Shown here: one piece after another, positions 52,632 to 63,414 of the stretch
How positions within the stretch are numbered: position 1 is the first letter of the stretch
Layout: each line of letters opens with the position of its first letter
Assembly (NCBI RefSeq): GCF_001189955.1
Contig: NZ_LFLT01000026.1
Coordinates: 1 to 64,000 of the forward strand
From: Herbaspirillum chlorophenolicum
GTDB taxonomy: Bacteria > Pseudomonadota > Gammaproteobacteria > Burkholderiales > Burkholderiaceae_D
Direction: 5' to 3'
Length of the DNA: 64,000 bases
Notes under the pieces: model-generated
Seen by the model: the letters and a program-made list of their open reading frames with translations, nothing else
What the model was told of the DNA's origin: nothing
Databases searched by the model: none
Made by a program: the position numbers and the translations under genes

Positions 52632-54377
52632 ATGAACATCAGTTTAAAAAATACGAAGATCGGCATCCGTCTCGCCATGGGCTTCGCCGTCATGGTGGTA
52701 CTACTGGTGGGTATCGGCACGCTGTGCCTGTCGCGCATGGCCGATCTCAATCGCCAGATGCATAACGTGACGCAAGGGGCCTATCCCAAAACGGTCCTGG
52801 CCAACGACATCATCCTGCAAGAAAACATCATCCTCCGCTCCACGCGCAACCTGCTCCTGATGACCGACCAGGAACAGTTGAAACAGCAACAGGAAGCGAT
52901 TTTCGCTTCGATCAAAAAGATCGCCAGCGACATGGATGGCCTGGACAAAACCATCTCCAGCGCCAAAGGCCGCACCCTGTTTACTGCCATCCAGCAGGTA
53001 CGCGCCGCCTATATCGCCGGCAGCGACAAAGTGACGCAACTGATCAAGGACGGCAAGCGCGAAGAAGCCATCGCCGCCATGTATGCGCCGGCCGAACAAA
53101 GCCTGCGCCTGAGTTATCTGGGCAAGGTCGCCGAACTGGTTCTCTATCAGGACCAGCTCATGCGCGACGCCGCCGATGCCGTGAGTGCGCAATATGAACA
53201 GGCGCGCGACCTGACCCTGGGCCTGGCGGCGATGGCCATCCTGTTCGCCGTGGCGGTGGCATACAGGCTCACCCGCAGCATCACCCGGCCGCTCAACCAC
53301 GCGGTGCAACTGGCGCGCACTGTCGCCGACGGCGACCTGACCAGCCATATCGAAGCAACCAGCCGCGACGAGACCGGCCAGTTGCTGCAAGCGCTGCACA
53401 CCATGAACGGCAACCTGCAGAAAATCGTCGCACAGGCCAGGCAAGCCACCGACACCATCCATACCGCCTCCGGAGAAATCGCCACCGGCAATCTCGACCT
53501 TTCCTCTCGCACCGAGGAGCAGGCCGGATCGCTGGAAGAAACCGCCTCGGCCATGGAAGAACTGACCTCGACGGTGCGCCAGAATGCCGACAATGCGCGC
53601 CAGGCCAACCAGTTGGCCGCTTCCGCTTCCGAGGTCGCGCGGCAGGGCGGCAGCGTGGTCGGTGAAGTGGTGCAGACCATGAACTCGATCAATGCGTCGT
53701 CGAAGAAGATCGTCGACATCATCAGCGTGATCGATGGCATCGCCTTCCAGACCAATATCCTGGCGCTGAACGCCGCCGTCGAAGCCGCGCGCGCCGGGGA
53801 ACAAGGCCGCGGTTTTGCCGTAGTGGCGTCCGAAGTGCGTTCGCTGGCCCAGCGCAGCGCATCGGCGGCCAAGGAAATCAAGGCGCTCATCGACGATTCC
53901 GTCGACAAGGTGAGCAATGGCAGCAAGCTGGTCGAACAGGCGGGCGTCACCATGAGCGAAGTCGTGACCAGCGTGCAGCGGGTCACCGACGTGGTGGTGG
54001 AAATTTCCGCCGCCAGCCAGGAGCAAAGCGCCGGTATCGAACAAATCAACCATGCCATCACGCAGATGGACCAGACCACCCAGCAAAACGCGGCGCTGGT
54101 CGAACAAGCTGCCGCCGCAGCCCAGGCGTTGCAGGATCAGGCCCACCGCCTGACCGAGGTGGTCAGCGTGTTCAAGATCGAAGGCATGGCGACCGGCATC
54201 TCCACCCTGCCCGTCGCACGGCCCATTCCTTCCAGGGCACCGGTACGCGCGCTGGCGCAAGCCCGGCCGGTGCCCGCCAGGCCTCAGGCCGTGAAACTGG
54301 AAAAAACCTCCCAAAAACCACCGCTCCCGACAACGAACATAGCGTCCGGCGACGACGGCAACTGGGAACAATTCTGA
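52632..54377 (+). CDS. Methyl-accepting chemotaxis protein with CheR/CheB tether
   Basis: 581 aa. TM1 at about 12-33, four-helix-bundle periplasmic sensor, TM2 at about 191-211, HAMP (RSITRPLNHAVQLARTVADGDLTSHI) and the signalling domain with hairpin tip [56 protein letters not shown]. After a Pro/Arg-rich linker the C-terminus ends NWEQF, a variant of the NWETF pentapeptide that recruits CheR and CheB in E. coli Tar/Tsr. The ATG follows CAAGGGGGAAGAC. The ligand is unknown. Confidence 0.93.
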   Translation: MNISLKNTKIGIRLAMGFAVMVVLLVGIGTLCLSRMADLNRQMHNVTQGAYPKTVLANDIILQENIILRSTRNLLLMTDQEQLKQQQEAIFASIKKIASDMDGLDKTISSAKGRTLFTAIQQVRAAYIAGSDKVTQLIKDGKREEAIAAMYAPAEQSLRLSYLGKVAELVLYQDQLMRDAADAVSAQYEQARDLTLGLAAMAILFAVAVAYRLTRSITRPLNHAVQLARTVADGDLTSHIEATSRDETGQLLQALHTMNGNLQKIVAQARQATDTIHTASGEIATGNLDLSSRTEEQAGSLEETASAMEELTSTVRQNADNARQANQLAASASEVARQGGSVVGEVVQTMNSINASSKKIVDIISVIDGIAFQTNILALNAAVEAARAGEQGRGFAVVASEVRSLAQRSASAAKEIKALIDDSVDKVSNGSKLVEQAGVTMSEVVTSVQRVTDVVVEISAASQEQSAGIEQINHAITQMDQTTQQNAALVEQAAAAAQALQDQAHRLTEVVSVFKIEGMATGISTLPVARPIPSRAPVRALAQARPVPARPQAVKLEKTSQKPPLPTTNIASGDDGNWEQF

Positions 54378-54519
54378 CAGGAAACTACCGGCCGGCCGCA
54401 ACCGGCCGGCAACAAAAGCATTCAACAGGACAGGCCAGAAAAAACGGCATATGATCAAGCACAACAGCGCACAACCGGGGCCCGCGTCGTTTCCGCCATA
54501 CCAAAGGGGGATAGATAGG

Positions 54520-57504
54520 ATGCATAACCATGAGCCGTTCATCGGGGAACTGAACCGCAGACATTTGTCGGGAGACGAGCGGGACGCGCTGCTGGCCGCT
54601 CTTTCGCGTTCGATGGCGATGCTCGAATTCGCCGCCGACGGCACATTGCTCGACGCCAACGACAACTTCCTGCGCCTGCTGGGCTACCGGCGGGATGAAC
54701 TGGTCGGCCAGCATCACAGCATGCTGTGCGACGCCACCTACACCACCACCGGGCACTACCAGCAATTCTGGCAACACCTGCGCTCCGGGGAGATCATTTC
54801 CGGCACGCTGCAGCGCATTCGCGCCGACGGCTCCACACTTTGGCTGGAAGCGATCTGCAGCCCCATCCTGGACGACAACGGCCAGTTGCAGAAAGTGATT
54901 TCGGTAGCGGCCGACATCACCGCCCATATCGATGACTCGCGCCAGACCCACAGCGTGCTCAATGCGCTGAACCGGTCGCTGAGCGTGGTCGAACTGTCGG
55001 CCGAGGGCATCATCCTCAATGCCAACAGCAATTACCTCAAGACCATGGAATACCTTGCCGACGAACTGATCGGCAAGCCGCACAGCACCCTGTGCTATGA
55101 CGACTACGCCAACAGCCCGGAATATGCCGCCTTCTGGCGCGACGTCTGCAACGGCCGCTTCTTCTCCGGCCGCTTCCTGCGGCGCGCGCGCAACGGCCGC
55201 GCGGTATGGTGGGAGGCCACTTACTCGCTGGTGCTCGACGCCCACGGCAACCCCGAGAAAGTCATCTGCATCGGCACCGACGTCACCTACCGGGTCACGC
55301 GCGAAGTCAGCGACCGCGAGCACCTCCACCTGCTCTCGCTGGGCATCAACGAAACCGACAACGCCGTCATCATCACCGACGACCAGAACCGCATCGTGTT
55401 CCACAACATCGGCTTCACCCGCATGCTCGGTTTCCAGGCAAGGCAAGTGATCGGGGAAAGGCCGCACGAACTGTTCGCCGACCATCCCAGCTTTGTGCGT
55501 TCGATCGAGCGCTGCCACGACGAACTCCTGCAAGGACGCAGTTTCCATACCGAAGAACTGATCCACGACATGCACGACCAGCCGCTATGGATGTCGGCGG
55601 TGGTCAACCCGATCCTCGACGCATCGGGAAAACTGATCAACGCGGTATGCGTGATGACCGACATCACCAACACCAAGGTGCACGAGGTGCTGCAATACCG
55701 CGTACTCAACGCCATGGCGCGCGACTCTTCGCTGACCGAGCAGATGAACCTGCTATGCGAAGAAGTGGAGCGGGTGGCGCCGGAAGTGGTCGCCTCCATC
55801 CTGCGGGTAGACGAGCAAGGCAAGCTGCATACCCTGGCCGGCCCCAGCCTGCCTGACTTTTATAACCGCGCGCTGGACGGCATCCCGGCCGGCCCCAGTG
55901 TCGGCGCTTGCGGCACCGCCGCGTTCCTGGGCGAGCCGGTCGTGTGCTCCGATATCGAGAACGATCCGCGCTGGGCCGACTACAAGCACCTGGCCCTGCC
56001 CAATGGGCTGCGCGCCTGCTGGTCGACGCCGGTCAAATCATCCGATGGCAAGGTCATCGGGACCTTCGCCTTCTACTTCCGCGAACCCCGTACGCCCAGC
56101 GCCTTCCACCAACTGCTGGTGGATGCCGGCCTGCACCTGTGCGCACTGGCCATCGAGCGTGAAGCCTCGCGCGCGCGCATCCACCAGTTGGCCTTCTACG
56201 ATTCGCTGACCGGCCTGCCCAACCGCAGCCTGCTGCTGGTCCAGGCCGGGCAGGCAATCGCCGCCGCCGAACGCAGCCGCGGTACGGTGGCAGTGATGTT
56301 TATCGACCTGGACCGTTTCAAACAAGTCAACGATTCGCTCGGCCACCAGGCCGGCGACGAACTGTTGCGCACGGTCGCCACCCGGCTGCAGTCGCAAGCG
56401 CGGCGTTCCGACATCGTCGGCCGGCTGTCCGGCGACGAGTTCGTGGTGGTGTTTACGCAATATGACAGCAACCACCTGGCCGAAGTCGTCAAACGCGTCC
56501 AGGAAAAATTGTCCCAGCCCTGCCATATCAACGGCACGCTGCTTAATCCATCCGCCAGCATCGGGGTGGCGATGTTCCCCGACAACGGCAACGACATCGA
56601 GACCCTGCTGCATCGCGCCGACATTGCGATGTACCAGGCCAAAGCCGTCAATCGCGGCCGCCACAGCTTTTTCAGCGACGAGATGAACAGCCTGGCGCAA
56701 GAACGCCTGGCGCTGGAAAGCGCCTTGCGGGATGCCTTGCGCGGCGGCGACTTCGAACTGCATTACCAACCGCAGATCCACCTGCAAGACAACCACCTGC
56801 ACGGCGTGGAAGCGCTGGCGCGCTGGCAGCATCCGCAACTGGGCAACGTCTCGCCGGGCCGCTTCATTCCGATTGCCGAGGAATGCGGCCTGATCGGCGA
56901 ACTGGGCAAATGGGCGCTGGAGGAAGCCTGCTTCCAGCTCTCCGACTGGCGCCGGCGCGGCATCAAGGTGCCATCGGTCTCGGTCAACCTCTCCGCCACC
57001 AATTTCCATGACCTGGAGTTGCCGCAATTCCTGACCAGCCTCTTGCAGCGCTACTCGCTGTCGCCGTCCGACCTCACCATCGAGATCACGGAAACCGTGC
57101 TGATGGACACCAACCCCAGCACCAACCAGACCATCGCTGCGGTGGATGCGCTGGGCGTGCCGCTGGCCATGGACGACTTCGGCACCGGTTATTCCAGCCT
57201 GGGCTACCTGCGCAAGCTGCCGGTTTCCGAACTGAAGCTGGACCAGAGCTTCGTGCGCGACATGGCCAAGGATGCCGCCGTGAGCGCGCTCACCAACGCC
57301 GTCATCCGCATCGGCGAAAGCCTGAAGCTGACCGTGGTGGCAGAAGGGGTGGAAGACATCGACCAGTATGAATTACTAATCCAGCAAGGCTGCGATGTGG
57401 CCCAAGGCTATTATTTTTCGCGCCCGTTGTCCGCTGACGACCTGGAGAACTGGATCCGCGATTTCATGGCGGGCAAGAGCAGCTACTACAGCGGGAAATC
57501 GTAA
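54520..57504 (+). CDS. PAS-PAS-PAS-GAF-GGDEF-EAL c-di-GMP protein
   Basis: 994 aa from the ATG MHNHEPFIGELN (GGGGGATAGATAGG upstream); an ATG 23 codons earlier is possible but has a poorer site. Three PAS domains in tandem (FAADGTLLDANDNFLRLLGY, LSAEGIILNANSNYLKTMEY and DDQNRIVFHNIGFTRMLGF), then GAF (about PEVVASILRVDEQGKLHTLAGPSLP...). GGDEF reads RLSGDEFVVVF, i.e. Ser in the first position, as in DosP-like proteins, so cyclase activity may persist or be reduced. The EAL domain is intact (GVEALARWQHP, DDFGTGYSSLGYL). No membrane segment. It lies between two chemoreceptors. Confidence 0.9.
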   Translation: MHNHEPFIGELNRRHLSGDERDALLAALSRSMAMLEFAADGTLLDANDNFLRLLGYRRDELVGQHHSMLCDATYTTTGHYQQFWQHLRSGEIISGTLQRIRADGSTLWLEAICSPILDDNGQLQKVISVAADITAHIDDSRQTHSVLNALNRSLSVVELSAEGIILNANSNYLKTMEYLADELIGKPHSTLCYDDYANSPEYAAFWRDVCNGRFFSGRFLRRARNGRAVWWEATYSLVLDAHGNPEKVICIGTDVTYRVTREVSDREHLHLLSLGINETDNAVIITDDQNRIVFHNIGFTRMLGFQARQVIGERPHELFADHPSFVRSIERCHDELLQGRSFHTEELIHDMHDQPLWMSAVVNPILDASGKLINAVCVMTDITNTKVHEVLQYRVLNAMARDSSLTEQMNLLCEEVERVAPEVVASILRVDEQGKLHTLAGPSLPDFYNRALDGIPAGPSVGACGTAAFLGEPVVCSDIENDPRWADYKHLALPNGLRACWSTPVKSSDGKVIGTFAFYFREPRTPSAFHQLLVDAGLHLCALAIEREASRARIHQLAFYDSLTGLPNRSLLLVQAGQAIAAAERSRGTVAVMFIDLDRFKQVNDSLGHQAGDELLRTVATRLQSQARRSDIVGRLSGDEFVVVFTQYDSNHLAEVVKRVQEKLSQPCHINGTLLNPSASIGVAMFPDNGNDIETLLHRADIAMYQAKAVNRGRHSFFSDEMNSLAQERLALESALRDALRGGDFELHYQPQIHLQDNHLHGVEALARWQHPQLGNVSPGRFIPIAEECGLIGELGKWALEEACFQLSDWRRRGIKVPSVSVNLSATNFHDLELPQFLTSLLQRYSLSPSDLTIEITETVLMDTNPSTNQTIAAVDALGVPLAMDDFGTGYSSLGYLRKLPVSELKLDQSFVRDMAKDAAVSALTNAVIRIGESLKLTVVAEGVEDIDQYELLIQQGCDVAQGYYFSRPLSADDLENWIRDFMAGKSSYYSGKS

Positions 57505-58011
57505 TCGGCCGCGGCAAACCCGCCGCACCTGACTGACACAGAACGGCAACTTTCAGCCGCGCAAAAAAATATTGCGCGAGCTCATGCGCGATAAGAAAAA
57601 GATTGAATTTGATATTCAATCCAATATGCATTGAAGAAGAAAGTGATCAATTCTTCACTATCGATGACAATATGAAATATCAAAAAAATAATGTCCTCGC
57701 TGGAAAAACAACAGGCCAGGAAAATGTGGGCGCAAACATCAAAAGTATTTAGAACAGAGCAAAAACCTGTCGATATACTTCTGCCTTCCCCAGCAAATCC
57801 AGAGACGTAAACGTAACCGCCAGGATCCACAGCCTGGCCGCTTCCTGTATTGTTGCCGTCAGCCTGTCGCAGAACATGGCTGGCAAGTTCCAGAACGCGC
57901 TATACCGGCATCTTGCGAAGATGTCCACGGGTTACCGATTGCGAGATGCAAGGCATTCCAGTCGGCGTTGACACGGCGCCCTCTTTCTCTTGGTTCAACA
58001 ACAAAAAGATC
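57505..58011. other. AT-rich structured region before the second chemoreceptor
   Basis: 507 bp, markedly AT-rich from about 57600 to 57770. Hairpins seen are GCGCAA/TTGCGC (57559-57577), GATTGAAT-TTGAT-ATTCAATC (about 57601-57621) and TGAAGAA/TTCTTCA (about 57633-57658). An 82-codon minus-strand frame here shows no family resemblance. A promoter for the chemoreceptor is presumably present but not picked out. Confidence 0.45.
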
Positions 58012-59991
58012 ATGTCCATCGATACCTTTTCTCCGGCGCACCGCGCTTCCATATTGAACCGATCTATCGGTACAAAACTTACCGCCTTGACCGTGGCCCT
58101 GGTCGGCGTCGTCTTCATCATCGCGCTGATGCTCATTACCTATTCGGCCTCGCGCATGGTCGAGAAACGTTCGATCGAACAAATGTCCAACGAGACGCGC
58201 AGCGTGTCGCACATGGTCGGCATGTTCGACCATACCGTCACCAGCCAGGTCGACCGTTTTTCCACCATGTTCGGCAATGAGTTCGCTGGCAAATTCACGC
58301 TCGACGAAGGCCGCACCATCCAGATCGGCGACCGCGCCACTCCGGCGCTGCAAAACGACGGCCACGATCTCAATCTCGACTTCACCATTCCCGACCGCTT
58401 CACCGCCGAAACCGGCGTGAGCGCCACCATCTTCGCCAAGACCGGCGACGATTTCGTGCGCGTATCGACTTCCCTGAAGAAAGAAAACGGCGAGCGCGCC
58501 ATCGGCACCCTGCTCGACCGCGCCCATCCCGGCTATGCGGCGCTGAAGGCCGACAAGGCCTACAGCGGCCTGGCCACGCTCTTCGGCAAGCAATACATCA
58601 CCAAGTACGTCCCGATAAAAGATGCGGCCGGCCAGATCATCGGGGTGCTGTACGTCGGCATCGACATTTCGCCTGACATCAAGGCCCTCAAGGACCAGAT
58701 CAAGGCGCTCAAGATCGGCGACACCGGTTTCTTCTATGTGCTTAACGGCAAAGAAGGCAAAGAGCTGGGCACGATGATTGCCGGCGCCCCGCGCGAAGAC
58801 AAGGAAGAAGGCGCCAGCCTGCTCGACCTGAAGGACGCCGCAGGCAACAGCTATATCAAGGCCTTGCTGGAACAAAAGGAAGGCGCGCAACACTACACCG
58901 CCCTCGACGGCCGCAAGAAAATCATCGCCCTCGCCCGCTATCCGGGCTGGAACTGGGTGATCGCCGGCGAAGCCTATGTCGATGAGATCACGCGCGAAGT
59001 CGATTCGATGCGCAAGCTCTACATCGGCGGCGGCCTGCTGTTCCTGGCAATCCTGGGCCTGATCCTGAGCTTGCTGGTGCGCCGCATGGTCTCGCGTCCG
59101 CTGGACGCGGTCTGCCAGGCCGCCGACCGCATCGCCGGGGGCGACCTGACGACGCGCCTGCACGTTACGCGCGGCGACGAGATCGGCCGCCTGATGCAAT
59201 CCTTCAACGGCATCAGCGAGGGCTTGTCGGAAGTGGTAGCCAGCGTGCGCGCCGGCACCGAGGAAATCAATACCGCCGCCAGCGAAATCGCGGCCGGCAA
59301 CCTCAACCTGTCTTCGCGCACCGAACAGCAGGCCGGCGCGCTGGAAGAAACCGCCTCGGCCATGGAAGAACTGACCTCAACGGTCAAACAAAACGCCGCC
59401 AACGCGGTGCAGGCCGACCAGCTGTCCAGTTCGGCATCGGCCATCGCCGGCCAGGGAGGCAACGTGGTCGGCCAGGTGGTGGAAACCATGAATGCAATCA
59501 ACACCTCCTCGCAAAGGATCGTCGACATCATCAGCGTGATCGACGGCATCGCCTTCCAGACCAACATCCTGGCGTTGAACGCCGCAGTCGAAGCGGCGCG
59601 CGCCGGCGAGCAGGGCCGCGGCTTCGCGGTGGTGGCCACCGAAGTGCGCACGCTGGCGCAACGCAGCGCCACCGCCGCCCGGGAGATCAAGGAACTGATC
59701 GATGCGTCGGTCCACACGGTGGGCGCCGGCGGCAAGCTGGTGGAGCAGGCCGGCGCCACCATGGGCGACGTCGTGGCCAGCGTGCAGCGCGTCTCCACCG
59801 TGATCAACGAAATCACCACCGCCAGCCGCGAGCAGAGCGAGGGCATCGACCAGATCAACCGCGCCATCGCGCAAATGGACGAGAGCACCCAGCAAAACGC
59901 GGCCCTGGTCGAGCAGGCGGCAGCCGCTGCGCAATCGCTGCAGCAGCAAGCCCAGCATCTGGCGGCTGCGGTCAGCGCATTCCGTATCTGA
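58012..59991 (+). CDS. Methyl-accepting chemotaxis protein with Cache sensor
   Basis: 659 aa. TM1 at about 23-45 ([22 protein letters not shown]), a periplasmic Cache-type sensor of ~280 residues (Cache3-Cache2-like, with [21 protein letters not shown] and [18 protein letters not shown]), TM2 ([20 protein letters not shown]), HAMP, and the signalling tip [50 protein letters not shown]. It ends VSAFRI without a pentapeptide tether. The [15 protein letters not shown] is chosen; the frame begins 54 codons earlier without conserved content, and no SD is clear at either. Confidence 0.92.
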   Translation: MSIDTFSPAHRASILNRSIGTKLTALTVALVGVVFIIALMLITYSASRMVEKRSIEQMSNETRSVSHMVGMFDHTVTSQVDRFSTMFGNEFAGKFTLDEGRTIQIGDRATPALQNDGHDLNLDFTIPDRFTAETGVSATIFAKTGDDFVRVSTSLKKENGERAIGTLLDRAHPGYAALKADKAYSGLATLFGKQYITKYVPIKDAAGQIIGVLYVGIDISPDIKALKDQIKALKIGDTGFFYVLNGKEGKELGTMIAGAPREDKEEGASLLDLKDAAGNSYIKALLEQKEGAQHYTALDGRKKIIALARYPGWNWVIAGEAYVDEITREVDSMRKLYIGGGLLFLAILGLILSLLVRRMVSRPLDAVCQAADRIAGGDLTTRLHVTRGDEIGRLMQSFNGISEGLSEVVASVRAGTEEINTAASEIAAGNLNLSSRTEQQAGALEETASAMEELTSTVKQNAANAVQADQLSSSASAIAGQGGNVVGQVVETMNAINTSSQRIVDIISVIDGIAFQTNILALNAAVEAARAGEQGRGFAVVATEVRTLAQRSATAAREIKELIDASVHTVGAGGKLVEQAGATMGDVVASVQRVSTVINEITTASREQSEGIDQINRAIAQMDESTQQNAALVEQAAAAAQSLQQQAQHLAAAVSAFRI

Positions 59992-60042
59992 CCGGTAACC
60001 TAGGGCAACGCCCTGCCCTGGGCCCGGCGTCGCCTGCGGCGG

Positions 60043-60048
60043 TATAAT
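60043..60048 (+). promoter_or_regulatory. TATAAT directly before mutL (possible near-leaderless promoter)
   Basis: A perfect -10 hexamer ends seven bases before the mutL ATG, so transcription would begin at or near the start codon. No -35 is seen in the GC-rich sequence upstream, and mutL has no Shine-Dalgarno in between. Confidence 0.35.
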
Positions 60049-60054
60049 CCTGCC

Positions 60055-61947
60055 ATGAATGCACCGCTTTCCTCATCCCCCACGACACCCTCGTCCCAGC
60101 CCGCCTATCGCCCCATCCAGGCCCTGCCGGATCAGTTGATCTCGCAGATCGCCGCCGGCGAGGTGATCGAGCGCCCGTCTGCGGTGGTCAAGGAATTGCT
60201 GGAAAACGCGCTGGACGCAGGCGCCTCACAAATCACGGTGCGCCTGGAGCAAGGCGGCGTCAAACGCATCGCCATCACCGACAACGGCCGCGGCATTCCG
60301 CCCGACCAGTTGCCGCTGGCGCTGGCGCGCCATGCCACCTCCAAGATCGCCTCGCTGACCGACCTGGAAAACGTCGGGACGCTGGGTTTTCGAGGCGAAG
60401 CGCTGGCCTCGATTGCCTCGGTCGCGCAACTGACCGTCACCACCCGCACCGCCGACGCCGCCCATGCCTGGGAAATCATCGGCTCGCAGCACGGCGCCGT
60501 GTCGCCCGCCTCGGGCGCACAGGGCACCACCATCGACGTGCAGGACCTGTACTTCAATACACCGGCGCGCCGCAAGTTCCTCAAGTCGGAACAGACCGAA
60601 TACGGCCATTGCGCCGAAGTCGTGCGCCGCATCGCGCTGGCCCGGCCGGATGTCAGTTTTTCGCTCTCGCACAACGGCAAGACCGTCGACCACTGGAACG
60701 TAGGCGAATTCGCCAAGCGCAGCGCCCATATCCTCGGCGACGAATTCGCCAACGCCCGCCTGCCGCTGGACGAGGCTGCCGGCCCGCTGCGCCTGCACGG
60801 TTTCGTCGGCCTGCCGACGGCCTCCAAGGCGCGCGCCGATGGCCAGTATTTCTATGTCAACGGCCGCTTCGTGCGCGACAAGCTGTTGACCCACGCGGTG
60901 CGCGCCGCCTACCAGGATGTGCTGCACGGCGACCGCTATCCCTCCTATGCGCTGTCGCTGGATCTCGACCCGGCGCTGGTCGACGTCAACGTCCACCCAT
61001 CCAAGATCGAAGTACGTTTCCGCGACAGCCGCAGCGTGCACCAGTTCGTCTTCCATGCGGTCAGCCGCGCGCTGGCGCAGACATCGGCCACCTCCTTCGG
61101 CAACGCGCCGCCCCCGCAACTGCAGCAGCCGGCATCCGGCACACCGATGCCGTGGATACGCGAACAGCAGCAAGGATCGTTCGCCAACCAGTTCGCAGCA
61201 GAACCGGCAAAACCTTTTTCGTTCGGCGGAGGCGGTTTCGGCGTACGCCAGAATTCGGAAGCCTATGGCGCCATGTTCCGCGGCGACGCCGCCATGTCGC
61301 CGCAGTCCAGCCTTGGCGATACCCCAGCGCGCACGCAAGCACCGCAAGACCTGCCGGCCGGCGACTTCCCGCTTGGTTTCGCACTGGCGCAATTGCACGG
61401 CATCTATGTGCTGGCGCAAAACAGCGCCGGCCTGGTGGTGGTGGACATGCACGCCGCCCATGAACGCATCCTGTACGAGCAGCTCAAGACTGCGCTGGAC
61501 GGCAACGAGATGTTCGTCCAGCCGCTGCTGATCCCGGTCACGTTCTACGCCGATGCGGTCGAAGTCGGCACCGCCGAGGAACACCAGGAGACGCTCTCGG
61601 CGCTGGGCTTCGACATCGCTGTCATGTCGCCCACCACCCTGGCCGTGCGCGCGGTGCCGGCGCTGCTGAAGAACGCCGACGCCCAGACGCTGGCGCGCGA
61701 CGTGCTGCGCGACGTACGCGAATACGGCGGCTCGCGCGTGCTGCTGGAGCGCCGCAACGAACTGCTCGGTACGCTGGCCTGCCACACCGCCGTGCGCGCC
61801 AACCGCAGCCTGACCGTTCCCGAGATGAATGCCCTGCTGCGCCAGATGGAAGCCACCGAACGCGCCGACCAGTGCAACCACGGCCGGCCGACCTGGAGCC
61901 AGATGGCCCTGTCCGACCTGGACAAGCTCTTCCTGCGCGGCCAATAA
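60055..61947 (+). CDS. mutL: DNA mismatch repair protein MutL
   Basis: 630 aa. Couples MutS recognition to downstream repair. GHKL ATPase motifs are [14 protein letters not shown] (E, N), ITDNGRGI (D-x-G-x-G) and [16 protein letters not shown]. After a Pro/Gln-rich linker the C-terminal dimerisation domain carries [12 protein letters not shown], which fits the D-Q-H-A-x2-E-x4-E endonuclease motif with Met for Gln. A nicking MutL, as in bacteria lacking MutH, is therefore likely. miaA starts three bp past its stop. Confidence 0.95.
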   Translation: MNAPLSSSPTTPSSQPAYRPIQALPDQLISQIAAGEVIERPSAVVKELLENALDAGASQITVRLEQGGVKRIAITDNGRGIPPDQLPLALARHATSKIASLTDLENVGTLGFRGEALASIASVAQLTVTTRTADAAHAWEIIGSQHGAVSPASGAQGTTIDVQDLYFNTPARRKFLKSEQTEYGHCAEVVRRIALARPDVSFSLSHNGKTVDHWNVGEFAKRSAHILGDEFANARLPLDEAAGPLRLHGFVGLPTASKARADGQYFYVNGRFVRDKLLTHAVRAAYQDVLHGDRYPSYALSLDLDPALVDVNVHPSKIEVRFRDSRSVHQFVFHAVSRALAQTSATSFGNAPPPQLQQPASGTPMPWIREQQQGSFANQFAAEPAKPFSFGGGGFGVRQNSEAYGAMFRGDAAMSPQSSLGDTPARTQAPQDLPAGDFPLGFALAQLHGIYVLAQNSAGLVVVDMHAAHERILYEQLKTALDGNEMFVQPLLIPVTFYADAVEVGTAEEHQETLSALGFDIAVMSPTTLAVRAVPALLKNADAQTLARDVLRDVREYGGSRVLLERRNELLGTLACHTAVRANRSLTVPEMNALLRQMEATERADQCNHGRPTWSQMALSDLDKLFLRGQ

Positions 61948-61949
61948 GG

Positions 61950-62903
61950 ATGGCAGCACGTCCCCTGGCCGTGGCCATCATGGGGCCGACCGCCTCCGGC
62001 AAGACCGCGGCGGCCCTGGAAATCGCCCGCCACATCCCCTGCGAAATCATTTCCGTCGATTCTGCCCTGGTCTATCGCGGCATGGATATCGGCACCGCCA
62101 AGCCCAGCCCACAGGAACTGGCCGAGGCGCCGCATCACCTGATCGACATCATCGACCCGGCCGACGCTTATTCGGCCATGCAATTCCGCCAGGATGCGCT
62201 GCGCCTGACCGGCGAGATCGCCGCGCGCGGCAAGCTGCCGCTGCTGGTCGGCGGCACCATGCTGTACTTCAAGGTGCTGCACGACGGCCTGGACGAACTG
62301 CCGCAGGCAGATCCCGCACTGCGCGCCCAACTGGATGAGGAAGCCGCACGCGTAGGCATGCCCGCCATGCATGCCAAATTGGCCACGCTGGACCCGGCCA
62401 CGGCCGAACGCCTCAAACCCAATGACAGCCAGCGCATCCAGCGGGCCCTCGAAATCACGCTGCTGACCGGCCAGCCGATGTCATCCCTGCTATCGCAGAA
62501 AGAACCTGAACCGCTGCCCTTCGACCTGCTGCCGCTGGCGCTTGAACCCTCCGATCGCTCCGTGCTGCACCAGCGCATCGCCCTGCGTTTCGACCAGATG
62601 CTCAGCGGCGGCGGCCTGCTGGATGAAGTCAACGCCCTGCGCACGCGCGGCGACCTGCACCTGGGCCTGCCATCGATACGTTGCGTCGGCTATCGCCAGG
62701 CCTGGGAATATCTGGACGGCCTCATCGATTACGACACCATGCGCGAAAAAGGCATCGCCGCCACCCGCCAGTTGGCCAAACGCCAACTGACCTGGCTGCG
62801 CTCCATGCCGGACCGTATCGTCATCGATTGCAATGCCCCCGATGCCACGGAAAAGGTGCTGGATAAGGTGGAAAAGGCGCTGGTGACGCGCCAAGGGAGC
62901 TGA
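61950..62903 (+). CDS. miaA: tRNA dimethylallyltransferase MiaA
   Basis: 317 aa. Adds the isopentenyl group to A37 of tRNAs that read UNN codons. P-loop [13 protein letters not shown], then [20 protein letters not shown] (D-S-x-x-V/Q-Y), [29 protein letters not shown] and [16 protein letters not shown]. The ATG ([12 protein letters not shown]) follows AATAAGG; the longer frame runs inside mutL. Mut L-miaA coupling is standard. The downstream region leads into a tRNA-Met gene with its own promoter. Confidence 0.95.
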   Translation: MAARPLAVAIMGPTASGKTAAALEIARHIPCEIISVDSALVYRGMDIGTAKPSPQELAEAPHHLIDIIDPADAYSAMQFRQDALRLTGEIAARGKLPLLVGGTMLYFKVLHDGLDELPQADPALRAQLDEEAARVGMPAMHAKLATLDPATAERLKPNDSQRIQRALEITLLTGQPMSSLLSQKEPEPLPFDLLPLALEPSDRSVLHQRIALRFDQMLSGGGLLDEVNALRTRGDLHLGLPSIRCVGYRQAWEYLDGLIDYDTMREKGIAATRQLAKRQLTWLRSMPDRIVIDCNAPDATEKVLDKVEKALVTRQGS

Positions 62904-62949
62904 GCCGGCAAGAACACCAGGCTCCGGCAACAAAAGATGGCCGGTCCTA

Positions 62950-62978
62950 TTGACATGGACCGGCAATACTTCTATAGT
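62950..62978 (+). promoter_or_regulatory. Sigma-70 promoter of tRNA-Met
   Basis: TTGACA (62950-62955), exactly 17 nt, TATAGT (62973-62978), followed by the GC-rich discriminator GTCGGGC, typical of stringently controlled stable-RNA promoters. It ends 15 nt before the tRNA. Confidence 0.85.
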
Positions 62979-62993
62979 GTCGGGCTTGCTTCT

Positions 62994-63070
62994 GGTGATA
63001 TAGCTCAGTTGGTTAGAGCACAGCACTCATAATGCTGGGGTCGGTGGTTCAAGTCCACCTATCACCACCA
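62994..63070 (+). tRNA. tRNA-Met (CAU), elongator
   Basis: 77 nt with encoded CCA. Acceptor GGTGATA/TATCACC, D-arm GCTC-AGTTGGTTA-GAGC, anticodon stem CAGCA/TGCTG around CTCATAA (CAT), T-stem GGTGG/CCACC with TTCAAGT. The anticodon arm with GGGGTC variable loop resembles E. coli metT elongator tRNA, not the initiator (the anticodon stem lacks three G-C pairs). Confidence 0.93.
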
Positions 63071-63101
63071 GACACTGATTCGAAGAAGTCCAGTCGAATC
63101 C

Positions 63102-63145
63102 AAAAGCCCGCCCAAACCAATGTTTGCGCGGGCTTTTTGTTTTTA
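63102..63145 (+). terminator. tRNA-Met terminator
   Basis: AAAGCCCGC (63103-63111) pairs with GCGGGCTTT (63128-63136), with CAAAC/GTTTG extending the stem inside, then TTTTTGTTTTT. Confidence 0.87.
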
Positions 63146-63414
63146 CCGCCGGGCTCGTTCGTTGACGGTTGATTTGCTCGCAGAATTGCCCCCTCTCCGC
63201 CTCCATTTGCCTCATCTTCCCACTGCCTTCCGAAGGCGGCGACACGGCTATATGATCCCTGCTCAAGACGCATCTGGCGACCCAGGATTAGTCGACTAAA
63301 AACACCTCACCATTGCCACGAAGAAACTACTTTTTTCTTCCGGCCTTTGACATTGAAACGCCTTGATTTTGGTTAGAATGCGAAAAAAATTCCAATTTAT
63401 TCAGGCTCGAACTC
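63146..63414. other. Upstream region of the adhesin gene
   Basis: 269 bp with no gene. TTGACA (63347-63352) and TAGAAT (63374-63379) are 21 nt apart, and TTGAAA (63353-63358) is 15 nt from the same -10. Either would be a non-ideal promoter placed ~35 nt before the adhesin ATG. Confidence 0.35.

Noticed and set aside
57582-57830. 82-codon minus-strand frame in the AT-rich gap
   Set aside because: No SD, no resemblance to any family, and it spans hairpins.
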